Shown in pieces: positions 25,001 through 40,000 of a stretch of DNA of 64,000 nucleotides. Source of the DNA: Dallia pectoralis (lineage: Eukaryota; Chordata; Actinopteri; Esociformes; Umbridae). The DNA lies in NCBI GenBank assembly GCA_029465975.1, contig CM055747.1, positions 12,101,324-12,165,323 of the forward strand, in the 5' to 3' direction. A program made the position numbers and the translations under genes. The stretch's first letter is position 1; every line of letters begins with the position of its first letter. The notes under the pieces are model-generated. The model saw only the letters and a list, made by a program, of their open reading frames with translations, ran no database searches and was not told where the DNA came from.

Positions 25001-28000
25001 TTTTTAAGTCCAGAAGGTCAGTTTAAACAGATTTGTTTCATCCATATTGAATGAACCATTTAGAAACGATACGTGGTTTTGTGTACAGTTCCCCCGTTGT
25101 AGGGAAAATGCAAGTCAAGTTGGCTATCATGCGATCAAGCAGATGTATAATCATAAATCAATCAGAACCATTGCAATCACATATGCACCTCAAAATCGAA
25201 ATTGTAACATTGAACAATAAAATCTTCATTGAAAACACTGGTAAGCTTAGCAAAAGCAAATTAGTTGGTAAAAAAGTACGACGTTTACAGTGGACAACCA
25301 AAGAATGGTGAATAACAAATCCCCATCAACAGTCCAAGAGTTATAGATGTGGAGGCACAGAACTTCAGTAGATGGGTCACCAGCAGAACTTCAATAGATG
25401 GGTCACCTGCAGAACTTCAGTAGATGGGTCACCTGCAGAACTTCAGTAGATGGGTCACCAGCAGAACTTCAGTAGATGGGTCACCAGCCGAACTTCAATA
25501 GATGGGTCAACAGCAGAACTTCAGTAGATGGGTCACCAGCAGAACTTCAGTAGATGTGTCACCTGCAGAACTTCAGTAGATGGGTCACCTGCAGAATTTC
25601 AGGAGATGGGTCACCAGCAGAACTTCAGTAGATGGGTCAACAGCAGAACTTCAGTAGATGGGTCACCTGCAGAACTTCAGTAGATGGGTCACCAGCAGAA
25701 CTTCAGTAGATGGGTCACCTGCAGAATTTCAGTAGATGGGTCAACAGCAGAACTTCAGTAGATGGGTCACCTGCAGAACTTCAGTAGATGGGTCACCTGC
25801 AGAACTTCAGTAGATGGGTCACCTGCAGAACTTCAGTAGATGGGTCACCTGCAGAACTTCAGTAGATGGGTCACCAGCAGAACTTCAATAGATGGGTCAC
25901 CTGCAGAACTTCAATAGATGGGTCACCAGCAGAACTTCGGTAGATGGGTCACCAGCAGAACTTCAGTAGATGGGTCACCTGCAGAACTTCAGTAGATGGG
26001 TCAACAGCAGAACTTCAGTAGATGGGTCAACAGCAGAACTTCAGTAGATGGGTCACCTGCAGAACTTCAGTAGATGGGTCACCAGCAGAACTTCAGTAGA
26101 TGGGTCACCTGCAGAACTTCAGTAGATGGGTCACCAGCAGAACTTCAATAGATGGGTCACCAGCAGAACTTCAATAGATGGGTCACCAGCAGAACTTCAG
26201 TAGATGGGTCAACAGCAGAACTTCAGTAGATGGGTCAACAGCAGAACTTCAGTAGATGGGTCAACAGCAGAACTTCAATAGATGGGTCACCAGCAGAACT
26301 TCAATAGATGGGTCACCTGCAGAACTTCAGTAGATGGGTCACCTGCAGAACTTCAGTAGATGGGTCACCAGCAGAACTTCAGTAGATGGGTCACCTGCAG
26401 AACTTCAGTAGATGGGTCAACAGCAGAACTTCAGTAGATGGGTCACCTGCAGAACTTCAGTAGATGGGTCACCAGCAGAACTTCAATAGATGGGTCACCA
26501 GCAGAACTTCAGTAGATGGGTCAACAGCAGAACTTCAGTAGATGGGTCAACAGCAGAACTTCAATAGATGGGTCACCTGCAGAACTTCAGTAGATGGGTC
26601 ACCTGCAGAACTTCAGTAGATGGGTCACCAGCAGAACTTCAGTAGATGGGTCACCAGCCGAACTTCAATAGATGGGTCAACAGCAGAACTTCAGTAGATG
26701 GGTCACCAGCAGAACTTCGGTAGATGGGTCACCAGCAGAACTTCAGTAGATGGGTCACCTGCAGAACTTCAGTAGATGGGTCAACAGCAGAACTTCAGTA
26801 GATGGGTCACCAGCCGAACTTCAATAGATGGGTCAACAGCAGAACTTCAGTAGATGGGTCACCAGCAGAACTTCAGTAGATGTGTCACCTGCAGAACTTC
26901 AGTAGATGGGTCACCTGCAGAATTTCAGTAGATGGGTCACCAGCAGAACTTCAGTAGATGGGTCAACAGCAGAACTTCAGTAGATGGGTCACCTGCAGAA
27001 CTTCAGTAGATGGGTCACCAGCAGAACTTCAGTAGATGGGTCACCTGCAGAATTTCAGTAGATGGGTCAACAGCAGAACTTCAGTAGATGGGTCACCTGC
27101 AGAACTTCAGTAGATGGGTCACCTGCAGAACTTCAGTAGATGGGTCACCTGCAGAACTTCAGTAGATGGGTCACCTGCAGAACTTCAGTAGATGGGTCAC
27201 CAGCAGAACTTCAATAGATGGGTCACCTGCAGAACTTCAATAGATGGGTCACCAGCAGAACTTCGGTAGATGGGTCACCAGCAGAACTTCAGTAGATGGG
27301 TCACCTGCAGAACTTCAGTAGATGGGTCAACAGCAGAACTTCAGTAGATGGGTCAACAGCAGAACTTCAGTAGATGGGTCACCTGCAGAACTTCAGTAGA
27401 TGGGTCACCAGCAGAACTTCAGTAGATGGGTCACCTGCAGAACTTCAGTAGATGGGTCACCAGCAGAACTTCAATAGATGGGTCACCAGCAGAACTTCAA
27501 TAGATGGGTCACCAGCAGAACTTCAGTAGATGGGTCAACAGCAGAACTTCAGTAGATGGGTCAACAGCAGAACTTCAGTAGATGGGTCAACAGCAGAACT
27601 TCAATAGATGGGTCACCAGCAGAACTTCAATAGATGGGTCACCTGCAGAACTTCAGTAGATGGGTCACCTGCAGAACTTCAGTAGATGGGTCACCAGCAG
27701 AACTTCGGTAGATGGGTCACCAGCAGAACTTCAGTAGATGGGTCACCTGCAGAACTTCAGTAGATGGGTCAACAGCAGAACTTCAGTAGATGGGTCACCA
27801 GCAGAACTTCAGTAGATGGGTCAACAGCAGAACTTCAGTAGATGGGTCACCTGCAGAACTTCAGTAGATGGGTCACCAGCAGAACTTCAATAGATGGGTC
27901 ACCAGCAGAACTTCAGTAGATGGGTCAACAGCAGAACTTCAGTAGATGGGTCACCAGCAGAACTTCAGTAGATGGGTCAACAGCAGAACTTCAGTAGATG

Positions 28001-31000
28001 GGTCACCAGCAGAACTTCAGTAGATGGGTCACCAGCAGAACTTCGGTAGATGGGTCACCAGCAGAACTTCAATAGATGGGTCACCTGCAGAACTTCAGTA
28101 GATGGGTCACCAGCAGAACTTCAATAGATGGGTCACCAGCAGAACTTCAGTAGATGGGTCAACAGCAGAACTTCAGTAGATGGGTCACCAGCAGAACTTC
28201 AATAGATGGGTCACCAGCAGAACTTCAATAGATGGGTCACCAGCAGAACTTCGGTAGATGGGTCAGATCCAACCAAAGGCTCCTGGACTAATTTGATCAC
28301 ACAGCAGGGGAACAGACCCCAGTAAAAATGCCAAAACTTCAAAGATGTTTTCCAGGGCCAAAAGGTGGAATGTCCTTGACCGGATATGTCAATCCCCTGA
28401 TCTGAATGTAACTGAACGTAGCTTTCACGTTCTAAAGACCAAACTGAAGTTGGCCCGAAACCATTGTGAACTCAAGATGGCTGCAGTACCAGGCCGGGGC
28501 GGAGCATCACAAGGTTCCTCCTGAAGAAGGAGCCAATCATTCTGAAGGGTTCTTTATCAGGATGCAGCAACCATCACGCCTGAACAAAAGAAGGCAGTTG
28601 CTCAGGAATATGTTGGATCTTTCCCAAACCTTGGACGTTATTTGCAAAGGAACAGTGCGTTTATTTCAATATGCCACTTGGACATTACTTCTACTTTTCA
28701 TTCATTATGGTCATTATTATAGATTCCCTACAGTGTGGTTGATCTCTGTAATTATTTGCACATGTCCCTTTCTAACAAATTAAACCACGTATGACTCCTG
28801 AACTAAATGAGAAATGCAACAAAGCGTGCATTCCTTTGTAGTAGTCAATATTATGCAGCGGAAAACAAAAACCCTAGTGCACCAATTACTTTTCTTTGTA
28901 TGTTTGTAACGGTGGGGATACAGAATGAATAATGTGCCCCAGAAAGAAGAAACCTAAAATCCCTTAAACCCTCATCACCGTAATGTCCCAGTTTCATCAA
29001 GGATCCGGCCCAGACAGTGAGTCCGCAGTGAGGGACCCACAGGGATCTACCCAGATGACCTGGGGGGGAAGCATCCTGTGGTCCTCTCAGAGCCACTGGC
29101 TGTCTTTCCTTCTACAACATTTGATGTTACTCCCTTCCAGGAGTAATATACAGTAAAGTTGTGTGGTGAAAAACAGTGTATAGTTCAGAGGTAATTGCCT
29201 TTAGTCTGTGGTACAACAGGAGGCTGTTGAGCCATGGGGAGAATATTAAGACTTCTGCTATAGAGTTATGCCCCTAACAACATGTTAAATACATTAGTAC
29301 ATTATAAAATACACGTGTATATTCAACACATTTGGCTAGGAATATATTTAATGTAGAATTTAAAAAAACATACAGATGCATAAAAATACATACATATAAT
29401 ACAAAATATCCGGTTGATATAACATAGGGAGCGAGTCAAAAAGTATATAAAAACAAAAGGTGACTTACTATCAAAATACATTTTCTTTATGTTTGTCGTC
29501 GTGGCCCCGGTCCAGTGTTTTCCCGTGGGACATACTCTTTCAGTGTAGGTATTAGACTGTCGACGCCACATGCTGAGTTGTCCAGTAGCTTAGGAGACAG
29601 CAGGGACATTGTAAATGATGAATCCCAAATGCAGAGAAGACTCATGTAGAGGGTAAAATTCCCATCACTCCCCTCACCTCCGAACACACACAAACTGTGT
29701 ACCTATCAACCTCTCCCTCTGAATGTGGCAGTGGATCTGGCGAAAAGGGCTGATGAGTTGAAACTCAATTACTTTTTCCATTCAGGCAAACCGGTGAGCT
29801 CCCTGTTTCATTTACACAAGAAACCTGAAAGCAGGCGAAAGCCGGTATGATTTAACAGCACAAGGTAATTACTAAAATGTGCTGCACTGGTAAATATCTC
29901 AGTTAAATGCAATAGACTTCCACACAAATAATCTGTAAGCAGTGTGCTTTTTCTGGGCTTCTGGATTTATTGAAATTGAATATAATGAATATATCCCCCT
30001 CAAACAAATCTAGTTGAAACATATTTTGCATGCATTCAATCCAAATTTGGTGTCGGGGTAAAGAATGTGGGCAAAAAAGATGCTCTTAGTTAGTGTAGCC
30101 CAAGTGTTACAAGTTCAAGGGAGTAATCCAAGTTTGCTAAATCATATTTTTGCATTTGGTTGTTGGCTTTTAGGCCTAAATGCTTTTCATGTTTACATTA
30201 AGAATTACGAAGTACCTATGATTTTAACAGTTAGAAATAATTATTGATGCTTTGTTTGGTTGGTCTGTAGACATGATGTGAACTGTTGTGTGTGAGGTTG
30301 TTGTCACAACATATATTAGGCCTGTCACGAGCTCAATATGAGCTCAATAATGCGTTTTGTAGTCCAACCTCTATCTATTTCGAATCCACTTGCCTCACTC
30401 AGAACACATTGGAAACAACTTCACTTTTTGCTATTTCATTCATTTAACATTTATAAAGATCTGACCACCGCTCTTATGGAAGATCTAAAACTGCGGACTG
30501 GATTATGAGAAACAAATCTAAATGTATTATCTCCTTTCCATCTCTCGCACCAGAAAACCTCCTGTCTGGTTGGATACAATCTTAGCCTGCCAGTGATTTC
30601 AATTCCTTTATTTTCCTCCGACAAAAGACAACTGCCTAACGTTACTCATTTAAAGATTCACAACGTGCAGTCAAGGCTAAGATACGATTTCTTAAAGGTT
30701 ACCAAGGTAACAGCGATTTTCTCACCCTGTCGTTTCCTCTCAGCCTCTCTGTCTCTGTTTTTCCCCCCCAGAATAACCACCACAGCAGCCTGCATGATGG
30801 ACTTGAGGAGGTACCCCCTCGACGAACAGAACTGCACCCTGGAAATTGAAAGCTGTAGGTGGACTTAATACAAATGTCTTCTCCCCCCATCCCCCACTCT
30901 CGCTAAGTAACCCCCCTCCCTCTCGATCACTCGACAGACTTTGAGGGATCTCACCGGGAACGTCATCCCGCCATTTTCATTGGGCATCACAGTGTTCAAA

Positions 31001-34000
31001 AACAAAGCGATGGACCACTCATGATTGCATGCATTCAGTGTTTTTTTAATCATATTATTATTCAGCTCATTTTGCTATATGCATTTAAAGCCCACTCTAC
31101 TGTACTGTATGACACTAAAGGGGGCATTTTAATGTCATCTTGTTTACTTCATCTTTCTGTTAATTTTCACAAACCATATTTGGAACTTAACTATTTGCAG
31201 TATATTTTACATGGCTTCACGTTGTCATCTAAAATGTAATATAAATACAATTCCTACAATGATTATATCTGTAAATGTAAATTATAGTTTTATTGTTTTA
31301 GCTTTGTAGTGAATTAGGGCTGAGGTATCTTTGACTCTGTAGTGGTTTAGGGCTGAGGTATCTTTGACTCTATAGTAGTTTAGGGCTGAGGTATCTTTGA
31401 CTCTATAGTGTTTTAAGGCTGAGGTATCTTTGACTCTATAGTAGTTTAGGGCTGAGGTATCTTTGAGTCTGTAGTGGTCTAGGGCTGAGGTAACTTTGAC
31501 TCTATAGTGGTTTAGGGCTGAGGTATCTTTGACTCTATAGTAGTTTAGGGCTGAGGTATCTTTTACTCTGTAGTGGTTTAGGGCTGAGGTATCTTTGACC
31601 AGAGCTGTGCTCGAGACCACCTAAAGCGAGACCGAGACGAGACCGAGACCGAAGGGGGCCGAGACCGAGACGAGACCGAGACCGAAGGGGGCCGAGACCG
31701 AGACGAGACCGAAGGGGGCCGAGACCGAGACGAGACCAAGACCGAAGGGGGCCGAGACCGAGACCAGTCATATCAATACTAAATAATATTACATGTTTTT
31801 GGTCCACTGACCAATGTAAAAAAAACACTTGACCAACAGCATCAGATCATCTAATCTGTTGTCATCCTGAATAAAATGAATTTTATTAAAAGAGTATGTA
31901 GGCCTATTTATTTTCTTATGTAACCATAAAATACGAAAATAAAACCATGATTTTCAAATGCACAGGCTATGATATAAAAATTTCAAAAAATCGAATAAAT
32001 GAAAATCCATCAAACTGTATGTCCTATGTTGATGTAGTAAATGCTAACACATTTTAGATCACAAGTGACTTGCAATAAAATGATTTGCGCATGATTGGCC
32101 GATAAACAAATCTATTTATAATTATTTATCCGTCCACAGTCGGCACGCAGCTTCAGTTGTTTGTCTGCTTGAGCAGGACACGCAAACGAACCGGTTGCAC
32201 GGCGCACAGTGTTCATTAGTCTTGTTACGAGTGCACATGAGACAGCAGCAAACTAACCCGGTTGAACTGCGCACAGTGTTCATATAGATCAGACCAAAAC
32301 CCGTCCAGTTTAATGAAGATCGGACCAAAACGGGTTCAGTTTCATATAGATCGGACCATAACCGGTCCAGTTTTATGCTCTTTCTGCCGTATGCCCCCCG
32401 GACTTATGTATGTCCCACGTCCTTCTGTGTGCATGAGTAATTTCATTTATCGCCCATTTGTAGTTAGCCTATTAATAATTATTGTTTATATTCGTTTAAT
32501 TTCGATATAAAACAATATTTTGTTGAAGTCTCTTGTAGGCTATATGAATACACTGTGGTTCATTCGTTATTAATTATTGAGTACAATAGGCGCATGACAC
32601 ATGAATGGGGCTGTATGTATTTGGCGGAATTCGTTCTGTTTATTTAGTTAAACATATTTCTTTATAAACGTACCTCTTTTTTGTAGTTCAACCAAGCCAA
32701 TCAGACTATTGTCTATATGTGTTCTCGTAGTATTTGTCTGTGTATCGCCCATTCAACCATTGCCATATAGGCTCAGTGAAGTGTGATCGGTGTCTGGGTA
32801 CCGCAATTAGGGTACCAACGCCCAGCGGCGTGGGATTTTGGCGACAGGAAGGCATAAAAAAACATGTAAATAGTAGTTTTATATATTGTTCGGTTTGTGA
32901 TTTTGCAATTCGGAAAACGGGACAAGGTAAAATGCACGTATTTAGGAAAAGTCATGGAAGGACGTCGGCTGTAGCTTTTCAACATTATATATGTATTTTA
33001 ATTACTAACCGCTGTGTGTTTTCGGACAAATTATTTATTTGTGCTCAATGTGCTGAATATAGGCAAAACGAATATAATGGCAGATTGTGCAGACATGATC
33101 AAGCATATGTTTAAGATTGAAGTATTTACGTGAATGGGTGCACGCTCTAGCGACGCTGGGGGTGGGCTTTTCTTCAAAAGTAGATAGCCATTGGCGGGAT
33201 AACCCACATCAGAAAAAAACAGTCTGACTCTGGACGAAATACAGCCAATGGAAATACAGCCTCTACATGTCATACTTAAATATTTTGCTAGAAAAAATTG
33301 TGGGCGATAATTTCTACGCTGGTCTCGGCTGGTCTCGGAGGAATTTACGAGTCCTTACTGTCCGAGACCGAGTCGAGACCGAGTCCAAATGTAACCGAGA
33401 CGAGACCGAGACCTTAAAAAAGTGGTCTCGAGACCGGTCTCGAGACCGAGACCGGTCTCGAGTACTACAGCTCTGTCTTTGACTCTATAGTGGTTTAGGG
33501 CTGAGGTATCTTTGACTCTATAGTGGTTTAGGGCTGAGGTATCTTTGACTCTATAGTAGTTTAGGGCTGAGGTATCTTTGACTCTGTAGTAGTTTAGGGC
33601 TGAGGTATCTTTGACTCTGTAGTAGTTTAGGGCTGAGGTATCTTTGACTCTATAGTGGTTTAGGGCTGAGGTATCTTTGACTCTATAGTAGTTTAGGGCT
33701 GAGGTATCTTTGACTCTATAGTCGTTTGGGCTGGTATCTTTGACGTTTCTATATCTTTGACTCTATAGTTTAGGGCTGAGGTATCTTTGACTCTATAGTG
33801 GTTTAGGGCTGAGGTATCTTTGACTCTATAGTAGTGGTTTAGGGCTGAGGTATCTTTGACTCTATAGTCGTTTAGGGCTGAGGTATCTTTGACTCTATAG
33901 TCGTTTAGGGCTGAGGTATCTTTGACTCTATAGTGGTTTAGGGCTGAGGTATCTTTGACTCTATAGTCGTTTAGGGCTGAGGTATCTTTGACTCTATAGT

Positions 34001-37000
34001 GGTTTAGGGCTGAGGTATCTTTGACTCTATAGTCGTTTAGGGCTGAGGTATCTTTGACTCTATAGTCGTTTAGGGCTGAGGTATCTTTGACTCTATAGTG
34101 GTTTAGGGCTGAGGTATCTTTGACTCTATAGTGGTTTAGGGCTGAGGTATCTTTGACTCTATAGTCGTTTAGGGCTGAGGTATCTTTGACTCTATAGTGG
34201 TTTAGGGCTGAGGTATCTTTGACTCTATAGTCGTTTAGGGCTGAGGTATCTTTGACTCTATAGTGGTTTAGGGCTGAGGTATCTTTGACTCTATAGTGGT
34301 TTAGGGCTGAGGTATCTTTGACTCTATAGTCGTTTAGGGCTGAGGTATCTTTGACTCTATAGTCGTTTAGGGCTGAGGTATCTTTGACTCTATAGTAGTT
34401 TAGGGCTGAGGTATCTTTGACTCTATAGTCGTTTAGGGCTGAGGTATCTTTGACTCTATAGTCGTTTAGGGCTGAGGTATCTTTGACTCTATAGTCGTTT
34501 AGGGCTGAGGTATCTTTGACTCTATAGTCGTTTAGGGCTGAGGTATCTTTGACTCTAGTCGTTTAGGGCTGAGGTATCTTTGACTCTATAGTCGTTTAGG
34601 GCTGAGGTATCTTTGACTCTATAGTCGTTTAGGGCTGAGGTATCTTTGACTCTATAGTAGTTTAGGGCTGAGGTATCTTTGACTCTATAGTGGTTTAGGG
34701 CTGAGGTATCTTTGACTCTATAGTCGTTTAGGGCTGAGGTATCTTTGACTCTATAGTGGTTTAGGGCTGAGGTATCTTTGACTCTATAGTGGTTTAGGGC
34801 TGAGGTATCTTTGACTCTATAGTCGTTTAGGGCTGAGGTATCTTTGACTCTATAGTCGTTTAGGGCTGAGGTATCTTTGACTCTATAGTGGTTTAGGGCT
34901 GAGGTATCTTTGACTCTATAGTGGTTTAGGGCTGGGCTTTGACTCTATAGGCTATCTTTGACTCTATAGTGGTTTAGGGCTGAGGTATCTTTGACTCTAT
35001 AGTCGTTTAGGGCTGAGGTATCTTTGACTCTATAGTCGTTTAGGGCTGAGGTATCTTTGACTCTATAGTAGTTTAGGGCTGAGGTATCTTTGACTCTATA
35101 GTGGTTTAGGGCTGAGGTATCTTTGACTCTATAGTCGTTTAGGCCTGAGGTATCTTTTACTCTATAGTCGTTTAGGGCTGAGGTATCTTTGACTCTATAG
35201 TAGTTTAGGGCTGAGGTATCTTTGACTCTATAGTCGTTTAGGGCTGAGGTATCTTTGACTCTATAGTCGTTTAGGGCTGACGTATCTTTGACTCTATAGT
35301 GGTTTAGGGCTGAGGTATCTTTGACTTTGACAATGTTATTAGTCTAGAAGACCTCCGTATGTTCCATGCTGATTGAACGCCAGTAGACTCAGTTAAGACC
35401 AAGGGAGGTGTTCTGTGCATTTACCTGAATTACGTGTAACAATTGTAGCCTCATCGGGAGTCACTGCTCTGGAATATCATCGTTTAAGCATCTGGTAGAA
35501 CGTAGGCCGCGGTAATATTGTTGTTACTTTCCACCAAATGCTACGGCTAAGCTAGCGGGCTGCCATTAGCAAACAACGAACGGCTCATCCCGATGCCACT
35601 ATGATTGTTGCAGGGAATTCCAACCACTCCAGCCTGAGAACTTTCTTTCAAAAAATGTATTTTGCTGCACAAAAAGAGACAATACACTAGGCCATGTGTG
35701 CACTGACATTCCAGAGGCTTACAATGCCATCTCCCTCCCTGACTTAGGTCAGTTTGAGCTCCTTTCACTGCTCATGCTACCAAAGTACCTACCCATCATC
35801 AAGCATGTGAAACCTACAGTGAGGAAGGACAAAGTGTGGCCTGAGGGGTCGGACTCATCACTATAGAGCCAGTTTCAACACACCAACTGGAGTCTGTTTG
35901 CCACTCAGGTTACCACTGACTCCCATACCAGGGCTGGCTGATGTGTCTTTGACTCTGTGGTGATTTATGGGTGATGTGTCTTTGACTCTGTGGTGATTTA
36001 CTGGGTGAAGTATCTTTGACTCTGTGGTGATTTACTGGGTGATGTATCTTTGACTCTGTGGTGATTTACTGGGTGATGTGTCTTTGACTCTGTGGTGATT
36101 TACTGGGTGATGTATCTTTGACTCTGTGGTGATTTACTGGGTGATGTGTCTTTGACTCTGTGGTGATTTACTGGGTGATGTGTCTTTGACTCTGTGGTGA
36201 TTTAATGGCTGATGTATCTTTGACTCTGTGGTGATTTACTGGGTGATGTGTCTTTGACTCTGTGGTGATTTACTGGGTGATGTGTCTTTGACTCTGTGGT
36301 GGTTTACTGGGTGATGTGTCTTTGACTCTGTGGTGATTTACTGGGTGATGTATCTTTGACTCTGTGGTGATTTACTGGGTGATGTATCTTTGACTCTGTG
36401 GTGATTTACTGGGTGATGTGTCTTTGACTCTGTGGTGATTAACTGGGTGATGTATCTTTGACTCTGTGGTGATTTACTGGGTGATGTATCTTTAACTCTG
36501 TGGTGATTTACTGGATGATGTGTCTTTGACTCTGTGGTGATTTACTGGGTGATGTGTCTTTGACTCTGTGGTGATTTACTGGGTGATGTATCTGGGGTGG
36601 TTCTGGGTGCAGTTTTCTGAGGCCTGCTGTCCACAGATGTGATCATTATGGATAATTTAAAGTAGTACCCCTGACCAGCATTATTGACATCTCTGGCTCA
36701 GAGTGCCATTTCCTATAGATGTGTTAACTCAAAGAGCAATGACTGCATTGACAGAGGCAAGTGAAATAGAAAATTCTTGTTATTGACCACCGAATGCAGC
36801 TTGCGAGGACAGATGGACGTCCACAGTCGCAGTTACATCAATTCCCTTTCAACAGAAAAGTGGCACAGAGCGTTGTGATTTTGGATGGATTTCCTCTTTG
36901 GGCCTAAACACATAATTAACTTTACAACCACGGGACGATTTCTTACAGCCCGGAATTATGCAAATGTAAAAGCTGCAGTATGTACTGAGAGATCGCAGTA

Positions 37001-40000
37001 TTCCTCCCCAGACCAAAGTTGTCATCATGTATCTGCATTCCTGCACGTCTTTAAGAAATGATTAAAAGTAGATGAATGGTGGCACCGTGCTGGCTGCATT
37101 ATGACCCTGGACATAGTGCTGGCCATGGGGCAGAACAGAGGTAATTAAATGTCGAATACAGCATGGGCCTGTATTGTATATCCGGGAAATGGAATCGCTA
37201 TGAGGTTTTACTACAGTGAATGAGTAAGGCAGCATTGGCTGAGCCACAAAATATAAATCTACTTTCGACTTTTCGCCACGATTCCACAGGTCTTCGGATG
37301 AAGGTCTGGAGTCAGCAGGAATCAGAAACGTAATCATGACTTGACACGTGATGCATCACTAAATTTTGTCTGACAGAAGTTGTCTATTTAAGCCATTTTA
37401 CTGTGTATGCTAATTGTGCTAATGTATTCAGCCAAGTCGGTGACAAACGCTAACACTAAGCTGAAGCCATGGGAACGAATGTTCCTCTGTTCATCTGTGT
37501 CTAAGGTGAGAGAGATTCTAGCAATACTGACCCAGTTCATTCATCTCACCTCCCTGTAACCGGAGACAGACGGTTATACCACAGATGACATCGTGTTCTA
37601 CTGGCATGGCGGGGACAACGCGGTGACGGGGGTAGACAAGCTGGAGCTTCCTCAGTTCTCCATCGTGGCGCTTCGTCTGGTGTCCAGGGAGGTCAGGTTT
37701 ACCACAGGTATGGCCTCCACCTAAACACTTCCGGTCTGAACCAAAACCGATCAGAATACCCTCCAAAGCCGATCACAAATACCATAAAACTGTGTGAACA
37801 CGCTAGTTGTTCAGGAAACGTTGGCCTGCCAGTTTCCACGCCCGTCCAGGTCTTATCCCTGTATTGGGATCATTTGTTTATATCATTTATTTATTCCAGC
37901 GGGTAGCATTTTCATCTGTTTACCAATTCAGAGACAATGCTAATGATTTAGTGTCGTCTCCATGTGACCGCTAACTTGAGTTTGTTTAGAAGATGTTGCC
38001 TTCATCATAGCCGTTGCGTGTGAACTTGTTGATTTAGTATCCCGAGGCATCTAAATAATAATTCAGGAATGACTTACCTGGATAAAATATGTGTATATAT
38101 TCATCCATTAAAATATTTACCAGATATGCAGATGACAGGGTCAGTTCTTGTTGTGTGTAGCTCAAGGTCAATTGCTTTTTAAATTTAACCATCATGGCCA
38201 TCTTCAGCCCTTTCCCACCTTTTGATAAAGTGGCTCTCTGAACTCCCTTGATGGAGTTAGTGATGCATACAATCTGGGTAAACATTTGTCTCTATCTACC
38301 GGGGTCAAAGCCACAGCGGAGAAGGTCTTAGGTGTTCAGTGTTAAAATAATCCTTATGTTCAACGCAACAGATACCGTCTCATCGCAACAAGCTGACATG
38401 CTTCTTGTGCAACATGCACACATTTGCAGTCACCATCGTGCGAGGTTTCCTCCACTTAAGTAGCGAGGAGACGTCCTCTCCAATCACGCGCCTGTTTCAT
38501 ATCCCCTTTTGCTGATATTTAGCGGACAGATAAAGTGCTAAACAGAGGAAACGCACAGCAGCTCTCCGTGACAATTCTCAGAGGGACGCTGGGAGCTGCC
38601 TGCTGAGATGGGGGGTTGCAGAAAAATCTGCCGTGTTTGCGACTTTCTGCCATGTTTAATTGGAATCGAACTCGTCCCTGGAAAGGAATCCATTACTTTG
38701 GGGAAATTAAGTGCTCCGTCTGAACAAATGGAGTAATGGCTACCTCGCCCATTGTCAAAGTGCAAACTTCGGAACTCATAAGCCGTGCAACCGCTTTTAT
38801 TCAGTGACGTTTCCTCCGCCCTCTCCGTCACTCCATCCTCTTTCCTTCTCAGGTTCCTATCCCCGGCTGTCGCTGAGTTTTCGGATCAAGAGGAACATCG
38901 GCTATTTCATTCTGCAGACTTACATGCCCTCCATCCTAATCACCATCCTCTCCTGGGTATCCTTCTGGATCAACTACGATGCCTCTGCTGCTCGGGTGGC
39001 CCTGGGTAAGAATTCCAGCAACGTGACAACACCACCCTGTATTCTCAGTAAACACTGTGCGACAGGCATGTCTTCGGTGTTTTTCCGCACGCTTGCTGTA
39101 ACATTAACTTACGCGGGCTGTTGCGTTACATAGTGCAACATGCAGCAAACATGTGAATTGCCATAAACAGATTAGCGATCGACTCTTACTGTCTGTACAC
39201 GAATGAGCCCTTCCAACAGTAGTGACGTTCACATTCCATTAAATACATCCACATATGTTACGTTCACGTTGGCGACTACCAATCAGTAGCCTTGTTTATC
39301 TGTGTGTTCACGTTGGCGACTACCAATCAGTAGCCTTGTTTATCTGTGTGTTCACGTTGGCGACTACCAATCAGTAGCCTTGTTTATCTGTGTGTTCACG
39401 TTGGCGACTACCAATCAGAAGCCTTGTTTATCTGTGTGTTCACGTTGGCGACTACCAATCAGTATCCTTGTTTATCTGTGTGTTCACGTTGGCGACTACC
39501 AATCAGAAGCCTTGTTTATCTGTGTGTTCACGTTGGCGACTACCAATCAGTAGCCTTGTTTATCTGTGTGTTCACGTTGGCGACTACCAATCAGTAGCCT
39601 TGTTTATCTGTGTGTTCACGTTGGCGACTACCAATCAGTAGCCTTGTTTATCTGTGTGTTCACGTTGGCGACTACCAATCAGAAGCCTTGTTTATCTGTG
39701 TCTTCACGTTGGCGACTACCAATCAGTAGCCTTGTTTATCTGTGTGTTCACGTTGGCGACTACCAATCAGTAGCCTTGTTTATCTGTGTGTTCACGTTCA
39801 GTAGCCTTGGCGACTACCAATCAGTATCCTTGTTTATCTGTGTGTTCACGTTGGCGACTACCAATCAGAAGCCTTGTTTATCTGTGTGTTCACGTTGGCG
39901 ACTACCAATCAGAAGCCTTGTTTATCTGTGTGTTCACGTTGGCGACTACCAATCAGTAGCCTTGTTTATCTGTGTGTTCACGTTGGCGACTACCAATCAG

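Noticed and set aside
25353..28265. CRISPR-like regularly spaced repeats
   Set aside because: Units are directly adjacent with no unique spacers, and the context is a vertebrate intron; it is a minisatellite. The same holds for the other arrays.
30593..30868. Open frame that contains exon 5 with a longer N-terminal part
   Set aside because: The upstream part is intron. The canonical acceptor (CCCCCAG at 30771) and the 83-bp size fix the exon start.
32734..33114. Possible zinc-finger transposase exon in the hAT element
   Set aside because: The Cys/His spacing does not fit a BED finger convincingly, and no catalytic hAT motifs were found. Mentioned only as a possible relic.
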